A DNA stretch of 25,226 nt from a virus: IMG/VR virus record IMGVR_UViG_3300044302_003458, positions 1-25,226 of that record. One strand, written 5' to 3'. The translations under genes and the position numbers were made by a program. Below, piece by piece: positions 1 through 7,764 of this stretch. Position 1 is the stretch's first letter; each line of letters opens with the position of its first letter. The notes beneath the pieces are model-generated. The model had not been told where the DNA came from. It saw nothing but the letters and a program-made list of their open reading frames with translations, and searched no databases.

Positions 1-750
1 GTAGTAGGAGTCCTGAGTCAGCCAGTTCAATCCCCGTTCCAGGGTCAACAATCGCAGATTCAGAGTCCACAATATACCCAGGCGAATTACGGACAACCCA
101 GTCCCCAGGCTATGCCTCAATCGGCTCCGCAGACTTGGCAAGCCAACCAGATCTCATCGCCCAGTTATTCCCAACCCTCTTCGACAATATCAGGGCCAGA
201 AGCTCAGGTAATGAACGCGGAAGTGGACGGAGCGATAGCGGATTATTACGATCTAAGCAACGAGTCAAGGGAAGTGATTCAAGCGTTCGGGATAGAGGCA
301 CCAGCGATACTAAATCAGTACGCGGTAAATCTAGAAGGAATGCTCGATAGTGCCGTTGAATGGGGATATCAAGCATCAGATACTATACAAGGATATGCAA
401 AATTTGCTGTTCAAGAACATCAAGAAAATAATGCATATAACGAGATTCTTACCAATCCAGATGTTTTAAGTGATTACACTTTAAAATTCTTCGGACCACA
501 AGGACCTCATCCTGTTTATGAAAATGCAGAAGATCTAGGAAGTAAAGGATATCCAACAGCTAATACTAATGCTATGGCTCAAGTGGGACAAAACTTCCCA
601 GCTCCTCCAGCTGCCGCTGCACCACAGCAACCAGAAAACTTCTGGGGCAACTTTAACGAGCAAATGGCAAGAGACCCACAGAATGCATGGAAAGTTCTAA
701 ACCAAGCAGCTCCTAACACAGTGCAAAATAAACTTTTTGTAATGGAGTAA
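1..750 (+). CDS. Scaffold-like protein, 5' partial
   Basis: The frame is open from base 1 to the TAA at 748-750 with no start codon in the window before the Met at 112, so the gene almost certainly begins upstream. About 249 residues are visible. The first ~65 residues are rich in Pro, Gln and Ser (low complexity), followed by an acidic, probably helical middle and an Ala/Pro-rich tail ending in LFVME. I recognise no catalytic motif. The position two genes before the probable major capsid gene, together with the acidic low-complexity composition, suggests a capsid assembly scaffold. That is inference from gene order, not homology. The first ~360 bases are clearly richer in G+C (near 45-53% in sampled lines) than the rest of the gene (about 30-35%), with a matching change in codon choice. 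Confidence 0.5.
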   Translation, partial: VVGVLSQPVQSPFQGQQSQIQSPQYTQANYGQPSPQAMPQSAPQTWQANQISSPSYSQPSSTISGPEAQVMNAEVDGAIADYYDLSNESREVIQAFGIEAPAILNQYAVNLEGMLDSAVEWGYQASDTIQGYAKFAVQEHQENNAYNEILTNPDVLSDYTLKFFGPQGPHPVYENAEDLGSKGYPTANTNAMAQVGQNFPAPPAAAAPQQPENFWGNFNEQMARDPQNAWKVLNQAAPNTVQNKLFVME

Positions 751-756
751 AAAGAT

Positions 757-1272
757 ATGCCAGTACAAAGACAAGGTTTCCATTTAGCAGGAAAATGGTT
801 AAATGACGCTGGTAAGAGTCCTTTGTATTCAGGCTTAGGGTATGGAGCAGCCGCTGCTGGAGCCGCAACTTTAGGAAACATAATTTCTGGAGAAGCGGGT
901 AGAGAAGGCAGTGGTCGCTTGGCCCTAGAAGCTCTGGGAGCAGGAGCTTTAGGAGGAATATTAGGTTCTCGGATGCCTACATTAAGAAAAAATGTACCAG
1001 ATACTCGACGAGAAATTAGAAAACACATGCAAGAAAATCCAAATACTGCATATGATGGTTTGTTTACCGAAACAGGACCACCTAAAGCTTCTCATTACAA
1101 AGGAGCACGTTATGCAATAGGAGGAATTGGTGGTTTAGCCGCAGGTGGCTTAGGAGGCCAAATAGGAGGAGGTAATGCCAACATAGGAAATATGCTTGGT
1201 ATTGCAGGGATGCAACAAAACACAATTGTTGATCCCGAAGCATACGGTTCTAGTAATTTAAGAGTCTATTAA
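757..1272 (+). CDS. Glycine-rich small virion or membrane-active protein
   Basis: The product has 171 residues and starts at ATG 757 with GGAG about 10 bases upstream, 6 bases after the preceding stop. Three segments consist almost only of Gly, Ala, Leu and Ile: residues ~28-48, ~57-71 and ~118-138. The last is a glycine-zipper-like run. Between them is a basic stretch with TRREIRKHM. Glycine-zipper segments are typical of proteins that insert into or cross membranes, so a minor virion protein released at DNA entry is possible. A head-morphogenesis role is equally possible from its place between the scaffold-like gene and the capsid gene. I do not recognise the family. Confidence 0.55.
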   Translation: MPVQRQGFHLAGKWLNDAGKSPLYSGLGYGAAAAGAATLGNIISGEAGREGSGRLALEALGAGALGGILGSRMPTLRKNVPDTRREIRKHMQENPNTAYDGLFTETGPPKASHYKGARYAIGGIGGLAAGGLGGQIGGGNANIGNMLGIAGMQQNTIVDPEAYGSSNLRVY

Positions 1273-1412
1273 TTGTGTATTTAGCACAAGAAATAAACCT
1301 TACTAAGTAATAAATTACTGACTGTTAGAATTTAAAGTTAGATAAGGCATGCTCATGTCTGACTCTTTCACCCGATAATTACAAACTTCAGACATTGGAG
1401 GAATAAAAACAA
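1273..1412 (+). promoter_or_regulatory. Capsid gene leader with inverted repeats
   Basis: This 140-base gap is the longest in the virion block and sits directly before the probable major capsid gene. It holds three inverted repeats: TTGTG/CACAA at 1273-1289, AGTAAT/ATTACT at 1306-1319, and a bulged ten-pair hairpin at 1336-1364 (AGTTA-GGCAT pairing with ATGTC-TGACT). A strong ribosome binding site, GGAGG at 1397-1401, precedes the GTG start at 1413. A promoter for high-level capsid expression is expected here, but I see no convincing -35/-10 pair. Confidence 0.4.
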
Positions 1413-2567
1413 GTGTTTATTGATAACGATTTTCCAAAAATCTTAGGTGCGGAACTTTATAGACCGCATCCTGGATACATTGCAGAGATGGCAGTCGAAC
1501 CAGTAGTGGTACACGACTTTACTCGCCAACCTGGACAAACAGTTCAACTAGATCGTTACAAGTTCTGGGGATCTCCTGGTACAAAGGACAGCCGTGAGCG
1601 TGTAGCTGATCAAACTATTGGTACAGCCAATAGCCGTAACATCACAAAGGAAAAGGTTCTTGTAGTACTTAAAGAGTACACAGGTCCTGCAGATCCTGGT
1701 GATGCTACACAGTCAAGTACATTCAAGATTGCAAGAGAAACTCTTGTAACAGCTCAGCGTCTGCTTCTTGACACAGGGAACCTTAACATGTTCCATCAGT
1801 CAATTGGTAGTCTTACTCTTCTTGATGACTACAGACGTTGGAGAGATAGAGTATTCATTGATGAACTAGCTAAAGCAGAAGCCAATGGTGCTGCTTCTAC
1901 TAGCCAAGGTGGATATTATTTTGCAGATGGTAAAACTAAAGATGCAAATGGTCGTATCTCATATAGTGCTACAGAGATTACTAATACAAAACAGCAGTTC
2001 TCTGTTAAGACTGACCTTTTAAATATCGTTAAGGACTTACGTAAGCGTAATGTTCCTACTTATGCAGACGGTTTATATCGTTGCATATGTGACCCAACAT
2101 TCATGATGCACTTACGTCGTGACTCTGACTTCAGAGAAATCGCACGTTATGCAGGTGCTCCTGGTCAAGGAATGTACATGGGCAACCCCATGATTCCTAA
2201 CAACTCAAGCTTCTATCAGGGACCACAAGCTGGACAAGCTTACTTCCTTGCTGGTGAGCCTGTAATGCCAACAGGTGTACAGTTTGAAGGTGTCAAGTTC
2301 TTCGAATCTACAAACTTCCCAACTAAGAACATTACTGCTTCTTATAACGGTGGTGGTGCTTATGCTTCTAAAGAAGTTGCTCAAGGATACTTCTTCGGAC
2401 CTCAAGCAATTGGTGTTGGAATCGGTGGACCAAATGCACAAGTTCTCATTAACAATAATGATGACTTCTCAAGATTCATTATCTTGATATGGCAGTTATA
2501 TGCTGGTTTCGAAATCCTTAATAAGGACTTTGTAACAACAGGATTTAGTTTCGTAGCTGATTCTTAA
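1413..2567 (+). CDS. Probable major capsid protein
   Basis: The product has 384 residues and starts with GTG behind a good ribosome binding site (GGAGG, 11 bases upstream). Residues ~40-100 contain a GQTVQLDRYKFWG-type beta segment and a TIGTANSRNITKEKV segment. Residues ~125-160 carry TGNLNMFHQSIGS followed by LLDDYRRWRDRVFIDEL, a pattern I associate from memory with N4 gp56-type capsid proteins. The length fits an HK97-fold coat protein. Codon choice is more C-rich and uniform than in neighbouring small genes, as expected for the most abundant virion protein, and the long leader with hairpins also fits high expression. It follows a scaffold-like gene and precedes a second abundant-looking virion protein. 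The capsid role is quite likely; the family assignment is less certain. Confidence 0.72.
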   Translation: MFIDNDFPKILGAELYRPHPGYIAEMAVEPVVVHDFTRQPGQTVQLDRYKFWGSPGTKDSRERVADQTIGTANSRNITKEKVLVVLKEYTGPADPGDATQSSTFKIARETLVTAQRLLLDTGNLNMFHQSIGSLTLLDDYRRWRDRVFIDELAKAEANGAASTSQGGYYFADGKTKDANGRISYSATEITNTKQQFSVKTDLLNIVKDLRKRNVPTYADGLYRCICDPTFMMHLRRDSDFREIARYAGAPGQGMYMGNPMIPNNSSFYQGPQAGQAYFLAGEPVMPTGVQFEGVKFFESTNFPTKNITASYNGGGAYASKEVAQGYFFGPQAIGVGIGGPNAQVLINNNDDFSRFIILIWQLYAGFEILNKDFVTTGFSFVADS

Positions 2568-2609
2568 TTCTCAGATTAATTAATAAATAAATACTCATTG
2601 GAGAAATAA

Positions 2610-3428
2610 ATGGCTTACTTGTCTTCTAAAAAGATCTACCCTGGAAACTGGGCAGAACCGTTAAACGGTTGGTATAAAAATATTGACACAAACGACGACG
2701 ACACAAATGACAAGTCATCAGGCGGTCCTACCGCTGTGTTGGCTGTCCCTGGTTGGAAGTATTTCCAACAGCGTGGTTATGCCGAAGTCACTGGTAAAAA
2801 AGCAGCTAAGTGGAATGCAGCTGATGTAATTGTTCCTTCTCCTTATAGGAATGATGACACACGTACAGATATCACAGGAATGGTTGTAGCAGGTTCTGCT
2901 GGAACTCCTTCTTATGTTTATCGTGCTGCTGCTTCTGTAGCTGACGGCTGGGGAGATGGACGTGTTGCATCTGGTGTATATACAGATACAGGAAACGTTA
3001 TCTCATTTGGACGTAGTAATGGTGGAGCACCAACAGACGCTACTGTTGTAGCTGAAGAATGTGCTCAAGCAAACATTGCATCAACAGTAGATGGAACTAC
3101 TGATGGTGGTGCTAACGCTATCTTCTTTGCAGGTGGAACTGGTGCAACCAGTACTCTACCTATTTACTTTGCAAGTGGTACAGCTGCTGGTGGTGCGTTG
3201 AATGATTCAACATCTCATTATCAAGTAGCTGCAGACACAACTTGGAAAGTATTTACCAAGGATGGTGCTACAGGTACATCTGTTGCTGATGGAGTATATC
3301 TATCAGATGCAGACGTAGATGCTGGAAACAAAGGATACATCGTTGTTGAAGTATGTTACATACAAGCAGACGATGCTCCTGGTTATGCAGATATTGAACA
3401 GTACTTAGATAACCGTACTGTTTCTTAA
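2610..3428 (+). CDS. Virion protein, possible capsid decoration protein
   Basis: The product has 272 residues and starts at ATG 2610 with TTGGAG about 7 bases upstream. The N-terminal ~40 residues contain a tryptophan-rich segment (YPGNWAEPLNGWYKN) and an Asp/Asn-rich stretch. The rest is rich in Gly, Ala, Thr, Ser and Asp with no predicted membrane segment, a composition typical of beta-rich surface proteins. Codon use matches the preceding capsid gene, suggesting similarly high expression. An abundant protein encoded directly after the coat gene is often a head decoration or fibre protein. No domain can be named, so the specific role is inferred from position only. Confidence 0.5.
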   Translation: MAYLSSKKIYPGNWAEPLNGWYKNIDTNDDDTNDKSSGGPTAVLAVPGWKYFQQRGYAEVTGKKAAKWNAADVIVPSPYRNDDTRTDITGMVVAGSAGTPSYVYRAAASVADGWGDGRVASGVYTDTGNVISFGRSNGGAPTDATVVAEECAQANIASTVDGTTDGGANAIFFAGGTGATSTLPIYFASGTAAGGALNDSTSHYQVAADTTWKVFTKDGATGTSVADGVYLSDADVDAGNKGYIVVEVCYIQADDAPGYADIEQYLDNRTVS

Positions 3429-3443
3429 TTTTTGAGTTAAACT

Positions 3444-3470
3444 AGGATCAGAAAGTAACATTCTGGTCCT
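3444..3470 (+). other. RNA hairpin abutting the next start codon
   Basis: AGGATCAGAA (3444-3453) pairs with TTCTGGTCCT (3461-3470) through one G-U pair, giving a ten-base-pair stem with a 7-base loop. The 3' arm ends one base before the ATG at 3472. There is no following T run, so this is not an ordinary intrinsic terminator. No Shine-Dalgarno sequence is visible for the downstream gene. It could be an RNA processing or attenuation element separating highly expressed capsid genes from the next gene. Confidence 0.55.
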
Positions 3471-3471
3471 A

Positions 3472-3888
3472 ATGACTACTCTTTTTAAACATAAAAAAAC
3501 GGGTGCAAGAGTAAAAGTAATAAGTGAATTAGACAACGGCGACTGTTTTATGGTTGAAGACCAGGACAGTCGCACTTTTTATGTTTACAAACATGAACTA
3601 GAAGAAGATTCAGCAGCAACAAAAAAAGTAAAAACATTACAAATTAAAGATAAAGCTGCTAAAGAAGAACCTCGTGATTTTCCTCCAGAAACAAGATTAA
3701 ATGTAAATGGAGCAACAGCACAAATGATTGCTGATCATATAAAAGGAATTGGTCTTAAAACTGCTCGTGAAATTAAAGATATTCAAATGTCATTATCAGG
3801 TGAGAAATTTGCAAATCTTGAACAATTAAGACAAATAAAAAGAGTTGATTGGGATTCTGTTTTTGCTGCAGATTTAATTAGAGTATAG
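3472..3888 (+). CDS. Helix-hairpin-helix protein in virion cluster
   Basis: The product has 138 residues. Residues 1-45 form a small beta-rich domain (FKHKKTGARVKV...DSRTFYVYKHELEE) that looks like an SH3/KOW-type barrel. A charged linker follows. Residues ~75-138 read as a helix-hairpin-helix unit of the ComEA type: LNVNGATAQMIADHIKGIG, then KTAREIK, then a second FANLEQLRQI hairpin. HhH units bind DNA backbone non-specifically. In this place, between capsid and small structural genes, a role at the DNA-filled head, for example at the packaged DNA end or connector, is plausible but unproven. The start lies one base after a hairpin and has no clear ribosome binding site. Confidence 0.6.
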   Translation: MTTLFKHKKTGARVKVISELDNGDCFMVEDQDSRTFYVYKHELEEDSAATKKVKTLQIKDKAAKEEPRDFPPETRLNVNGATAQMIADHIKGIGLKTAREIKDIQMSLSGEKFANLEQLRQIKRVDWDSVFAADLIRV

Positions 3889-3911
3889 TTTCTATAGAGA
3901 TATTATTTAAC

Positions 3912-4028
3912 ATGCCTTCAGGACCTGGAACCTACGGATCAAAAGTTGGAAGACCTGCAAAGAAGACGACTAAAAAAACAACAGCTAAAAAAAGTCCTAC
4001 AAAAAAAAGTACAAAGAAAAGTTATTAG
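3912..4028 (+). CDS. Small Lys-rich basic protein
   Basis: The 38-residue product begins MPSGPGTYGSKVGRPAKK and continues as a Lys/Thr/Ser tail with TKK repeats. The N-terminal PGTYGSKVGRP signature followed by a lysine tail resembles tiny basic proteins I remember from other marine phages, so I consider it real despite its size. The tail suggests binding to DNA or acidic partners. A packaged-DNA or head-assembly role is only a guess. It sits 23 bases after the HhH gene. Confidence 0.65.
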   Translation: MPSGPGTYGSKVGRPAKKTTKKTTAKKSPTKKSTKKSY

Positions 4029-4063
4029 ATTTAAAATAAAAGATAAGTTTAGCGAGATGATAA

Positions 4064-4525
4064 GTGCAACTATCTGACTTTGATAAAAGTAGGGTTAGAT
4101 ACCATTTAGGGTATTTTACTGTTTCTGTTCCAGCTGGTGATTATGCCCGATTAGAAGAAGGCATGAATACAATTCCAGATTCTTATTTTTATGACAAAAT
4201 AACTGTTCAAATTGGACGTTGTGATACCGCTGAAAAGAAAACTGAAGTAGCAACTTCTCCATCAACAAGATTGGAAAGTATTGCTGGTGACGTTGATAGA
4301 ACAATTAAATCAAGTAATGCACAGGAAGCATTAAAAGTATGGGATGATATTTATCTTTATGAAACAAATAGGCTTGCTGGTATCTTGTATGTACCTAATT
4401 TTAAAGATCCTGAACAAGCAAGATATAGATACGATAGATCTGGAGCAGAATTTATCGAAGCATTACCAGGACCTGCGGATACAGCTGTAGGTTCTCGTAT
4501 AGTTTTATCAGAATCATGGAGATAA
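4064..4525 (+). CDS. Conserved-looking phage protein, possible head-tail connector
   Basis: The product has 153 residues and starts at GTG 4064. The N-terminus (DFDKSRVRYHLGYF, then VPAGDYARLEEGMNTIPD) looks like a compact alpha/beta domain, followed by helices containing EALKVWDDIYLYETNRLAGILYVPN. No membrane segment or enzyme motif is visible. Size and position among small virion genes would suit a head-completion or adaptor protein, a class that rarely shows recognisable motifs. Function is inferred only from context. Confidence 0.5.
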   Translation: MQLSDFDKSRVRYHLGYFTVSVPAGDYARLEEGMNTIPDSYFYDKITVQIGRCDTAEKKTEVATSPSTRLESIAGDVDRTIKSSNAQEALKVWDDIYLYETNRLAGILYVPNFKDPEQARYRYDRSGAEFIEALPGPADTAVGSRIVLSESWR

Positions 4526-4528
4526 AAA

Positions 4529-4705
4529 ATGAATTGGGCAATGGATAAAGGTTATTCAAATTTATTTAAAGGAGCACAAAATCGTAAATTTAATTTTGAA
4601 GATTTTATGCGATTACAAAAAGATCCAAGTTTTTTATTTAGTGACATATTAAATAAATATTCTCCTGGTTTTATAGAAGTACAACAAAAATTTGGAGTTG
4701 CATAA
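4529..4705 (+). CDS. Small hypothetical protein (58 aa)
   Basis: ATG 4529 begins three bases after the previous stop, and the gene ends in TAA 4703-4705, whose last base is the first of the next ATG. The product is hydrophilic and aromatic-rich (NLFKGAQNRKFNFEDFMRLQ, then SFLFSDILNKYSPGF) with no membrane segment. The coupled TAATG junction and codon use like the neighbours support a real gene. I do not recognise it. Confidence 0.6.
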   Translation: MNWAMDKGYSNLFKGAQNRKFNFEDFMRLQKDPSFLFSDILNKYSPGFIEVQQKFGVA

Positions 4706-4842
4706 TGCCTTTAATACAATTAGCTGGACAAGGACAATGGGGAAATATATTAAAAGATCAATTAACAAAAAATGAAATAGGCGAAGAAAAACATATTCTT
4801 AAAGAAGGTAAAGACGCAGAAAAAAAATTTAAAAAAAGATAA
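4705..4842 (+). CDS. Small basic hypothetical protein (45 aa)
   Basis: The start ATG overlaps the last base of the preceding stop (TAATG), so translation is probably coupled. The product begins MPLIQLAGQGQWGNILKDQL and ends in a very Lys-rich helix (EGKDAEKKFKKR). The short hydrophobic N-terminus plus charged tail is typical of tiny phage accessory or head proteins, but no function can be named. Confidence 0.55.
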   Translation: MPLIQLAGQGQWGNILKDQLTKNEIGEEKHILKEGKDAEKKFKKR

Positions 4843-4887
4843 ATAAATAATTAGCAGTATAATTAAAGAAAATTAATGTGAATAAAA

Positions 4888-5685
4888 GTGTCATCAACTT
4901 CTACTAATAAACAACCTCTTTTAGTTGATAGACCTCTGTTTGATTCGGTAAGAATAACAACTCAAACTGTTGGTCAAGAATCTACAAATACTTTATTTGT
5001 TCAAGGTGGTCAAGCTCCATCAATTCTTGTTGATATGGATGCTTCTTTAAGTGAAGATAATAATAATGGAGGGGTTGTTGATGCAATACAAATTACTAGA
5101 AATGATTTTTATCGTGGAAATGATTACGTTTTAGATTCAACAACATCAGGAACTGCGGCAAGTTTTGTAAGTGGACAAATTATTTATGCTAAAGATTCTC
5201 AACAATCAGCAGTTACAGCAGTTAAGAATGCAGGTAATAAGTATTACAAATTTATTGGATCAACTCCTGTAACAGGTTTAATCAGTGCTTTTGATTTTAC
5301 TAATACAGCTACAACAACTGGTTATACAGATTTAGGTCTTACTTATGGAAAACAACCCGAAGTAACTTTTGTGTTTTATCAAACTCGTGGAACAACAACA
5401 CCTATTCCTGCTTCTGGTGATTACAATATTTTATTTGCTAAAACAGTACCAGCTGAAACTAGAGTATGTGATTGTGCAGATGTCATGCCTCATTTAGCTA
5501 CTCCAGGAGTGCATTCTGCTTATGCATCTTCAACAGGAGACACTAGAGCTGGATTACCTATAAGAAATAGAGGTGTTTATTTAGAGCGTGGAGATCGTAT
5601 TTATGTAGGTGTTTACGCAGAAGGTAACAACAATGCTGGTTATGCAGCAGGTGCAAACGTGAGTGCTCAAGGTGGATTCTTCTAA
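4888..5685 (+). CDS. Putative virion structural protein
   Basis: The product has 265 residues and starts at GTG 4888. An ATG at 4876 in the same frame is followed at once by TGA, so it cannot be used. The protein is rich in Thr, Ser, Gly, Asn and Asp with regular beta-strand patterning (RITTQTVGQ, ILVDMDASL, PEVTFVFYQTRGT) and no membrane segment. It carries CDCADVMPHL near residue 195 and ends in a glycine-rich GAN...QGGFF tail. Composition and position suggest a virion surface, head or tail protein. The last 23 bases overlap the next gene in another frame. Confidence 0.5.
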   Translation: MSSTSTNKQPLLVDRPLFDSVRITTQTVGQESTNTLFVQGGQAPSILVDMDASLSEDNNNGGVVDAIQITRNDFYRGNDYVLDSTTSGTAASFVSGQIIYAKDSQQSAVTAVKNAGNKYYKFIGSTPVTGLISAFDFTNTATTTGYTDLGLTYGKQPEVTFVFYQTRGTTTPIPASGDYNILFAKTVPAETRVCDCADVMPHLATPGVHSAYASSTGDTRAGLPIRNRGVYLERGDRIYVGVYAEGNNNAGYAAGANVSAQGGFF

Positions 5686-5974
5686 AGCTAAAAAAGCGGT
5701 AAGAGCCGCCAAACTCCATAAAGATAAAATGGCTTGCAATAAGCCAAAGAGAACTTCTGGTCACAAAACAAAATCACATGTAGTTAAAGCATGTTCAGAT
5801 GGTAAAGAAAAAATAATTAGATTTGGTCAACAAGGTGTAAAAGGTGCAGGTAAAAATCCAAAAACTGCAAAAGACAAAGCTAGAAAAAAATCTTATTATG
5901 CAAGACATAATGCTCAAGATTCTAGTCCTGACAAAATGTCAGCTAGATATTGGTCACATAAGGTTAAATGGTAA
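5663..5974 (+). CDS. Small basic conserved phage protein (RFGQ...ARYW type)
   Basis: The 103-residue basic product overlaps the end of the preceding gene. Either GTG 5663 or GTG 5672 could start it. From about residue 50 it has a distinctive pattern: KIIRFGQQGVKGAGKNP, a KARKKSYYARH segment, and MSARYWSHKVKW at the very end. I recall this pattern from short proteins spread across many marine phages and some large viruses, with no assigned function. The high Lys/Arg content and conserved aromatic residues suggest nucleic acid or protein binding. It is followed directly (TAAATG) by the next gene. Confidence 0.65.
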   Translation: MLKVDSSKAKKAVRAAKLHKDKMACNKPKRTSGHKTKSHVVKACSDGKEKIIRFGQQGVKGAGKNPKTAKDKARKKSYYARHNAQDSSPDKMSARYWSHKVKW

Positions 5975-7516
5975 ATGAATTCATTTGGATCTTTTTCAGC
6001 TTTTGATCAAAAGTCAAAAAATAATAATTATAAATTTAAACCTATTAAAAATGAATTTGGAGGAAGTAGTCCTGAATCCTTATATACAATTAATAGAGAA
6101 TCATGTTGGGCAAGATGGAGAAGAGGCTTTGAATTAGCTACAGCGTCTTTATATCATAATTCCTTTGATTATCCCTTTACATATAAAATACCTCTTCCTA
6201 CAGGCGTTCCAGGAGCCTCTGGCAATGCACCAGCTATACCTGGAGTATTTAGAGGATTTCCAACACAGAATAAAGAATTAGGAGTTCATTGGGCAGGTGT
6301 TCGTGTAGCAGGAAGTCTTCGTTTTGATAATGTTTTAGATAATAGTAATGTTCCTGCATCTATCTCTTCTGTAACTGAAGATGATGAATTTTGGTATGTA
6401 CAATTAGCTGGAACATGGAATGCTAGTAATCAATTACCAGCTCCTTTGTTTATACCAATTGCTGGTACAGCTGGTATTAAACCTACAAATGGAGAAGTAA
6501 TTGAAGATCGTATTATTGAACCTCAAGGAGTTCCTATAACTAGAAGTACGATTAATCCAAATACACAAACTAGATATGGATATGTGCAAGCTGTATTAGC
6601 TGATGTAAACCAAAATACAGGTTTATTAACTCTAAGAAAACGTGGATCAGTTGAAGCTACTCCAGACCAAGTATTAGTTACTCCAGCGACCAGACCTCCT
6701 AATGTCGGTAGATATTTTATGACAGGTACTCGTTATTACTGTACTTGTCAGGATTTTACTCGTCGTCAATACGCTTATACCTCAACACTGTTGGGTAAAA
6801 GGTCAGGTCCACAATTTCCTAGAACAAGCGTAGCGACATTAAAACCTGGACGTTATGAAGTTATGACGGAAGCAGGTAAAGTTGCTAACCAAGCAATGAC
6901 TAATGCGTTAACAAACAGGCAATTAGAAATTGTTGCACCTACTCTTGAATATGAAATACCACCAACTACTGCTGCGACAAGTAGTACAAAGATAGGAGCC
7001 ACTAGAGATAACCCAGGTGTGTTTAGTGATTTTGGTGGTGTATATCTAAGAAGTGGAGCTGATCCTTCTCTTCCAGGTGCAAGATCTGAAGGTTTACCTG
7101 ACTTTGAAGACTACAAAGCAAAAGATAATGTAATTACATCTTTAACAGATAGATGGAGTCCAACTTTAGATGAATTTAGATATTGCAAACATATCTATTC
7201 AATGAAATATGAAGAAGGTGTGTTTCCTCCTGAACCATCTGATATTCCAGTAGAAATACGTGATATTACTAAATGGGAACAGGATTTAGTAAAAAAAGTA
7301 GAAGAAGATCAACAAAATGCAGCCATTAATATCAATAGATATGGGTTGGCTTATATGGATATTCCTCCTTTTAATTGTCAATCACCAATTATGATTCAGA
7401 TGATGCAAAAGTTATTTAATATTCCTTCTAGCTTTGTGTTGTTACAGAATTTCACTATGTATGATAAAGATGGTCGTGCATATGTTCCTTCTCAAGGTGG
7501 AACTCCAGGCTTATGA
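5975..7516 (+). CDS. Large virion protein with a split SWIM-like CxC...CxH motif
   Basis: The product has 513 residues and starts immediately after the preceding TAA. The first ~170 residues carry a CWARWRRGFELA helix and a Pro/Gly-rich stretch. The centre reads as beta-rich virion protein (GYVQAVLADVNQNTGLLTLRKRG). Residues 252-262 read TRYYCTCQDFT, and residues 402-410 read RYCKHIYSM. Together Cys256, Cys258, Cys404 and His406 give the CxC...CxH order of a SWIM zinc finger, but with about 145 intervening residues instead of the usual short spacer. The PPFNCQSP segment near the C-terminus adds another Cys. No membrane segment or enzyme motif is seen. A tail or head structural role is inferred from context, and the stop overlaps the next ATG (ATGA). 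Confidence 0.55.
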   Translation: MNSFGSFSAFDQKSKNNNYKFKPIKNEFGGSSPESLYTINRESCWARWRRGFELATASLYHNSFDYPFTYKIPLPTGVPGASGNAPAIPGVFRGFPTQNKELGVHWAGVRVAGSLRFDNVLDNSNVPASISSVTEDDEFWYVQLAGTWNASNQLPAPLFIPIAGTAGIKPTNGEVIEDRIIEPQGVPITRSTINPNTQTRYGYVQAVLADVNQNTGLLTLRKRGSVEATPDQVLVTPATRPPNVGRYFMTGTRYYCTCQDFTRRQYAYTSTLLGKRSGPQFPRTSVATLKPGRYEVMTEAGKVANQAMTNALTNRQLEIVAPTLEYEIPPTTAATSSTKIGATRDNPGVFSDFGGVYLRSGADPSLPGARSEGLPDFEDYKAKDNVITSLTDRWSPTLDEFRYCKHIYSMKYEEGVFPPEPSDIPVEIRDITKWEQDLVKKVEEDQQNAAININRYGLAYMDIPPFNCQSPIMIQMMQKLFNIPSSFVLLQNFTMYDKDGRAYVPSQGGTPGL

Positions 7517-7743
7517 GTAATCCTGAATTCGGAGATATTGTTGATAGTAATTTTGTTTATTCTGATACACAACGTAAAATAAGATATTTAGGAGAAAGTA
7601 AAATTCATTACAATGGAGAACCAGCTACATATCATGCAGGTGATGTAGTTCATTTACCTTATACAGCAGGAGAAACTTCTACAATTAGTGCAATAGGATT
7701 AGCATGGTCGGGTTTTGCAAATGGAGTGAAACCTGCAGAATAA
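7513..7743 (+). CDS. Small hypothetical protein (76 aa)
   Basis: The ATG overlaps the preceding TGA (ATGA), indicating coupled translation with the large virion protein gene. The soluble product is rich in beta-prone residues (KIRYLGESKIHYNGEPATYHAGDV) with no membrane segment or known motif. It is the last gene of the virion block before psbA. A small accessory virion role is a guess from coupling. Confidence 0.5.
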   Translation: MSNPEFGDIVDSNFVYSDTQRKIRYLGESKIHYNGEPATYHAGDVVHLPYTAGETSTISAIGLAWSGFANGVKPAE

Positions 7744-7764
7744 AGTTATTAATTGTATAGTTAT

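Noticed and set aside
110-376. Open frames on the - strand (110-376) and in + frame 3 (135-350)
   Set aside because: They lie wholly within the continuous + frame from 1 to 750 and have low-complexity, unprotein-like translations. They reflect the G+C-rich stretch with few stops.
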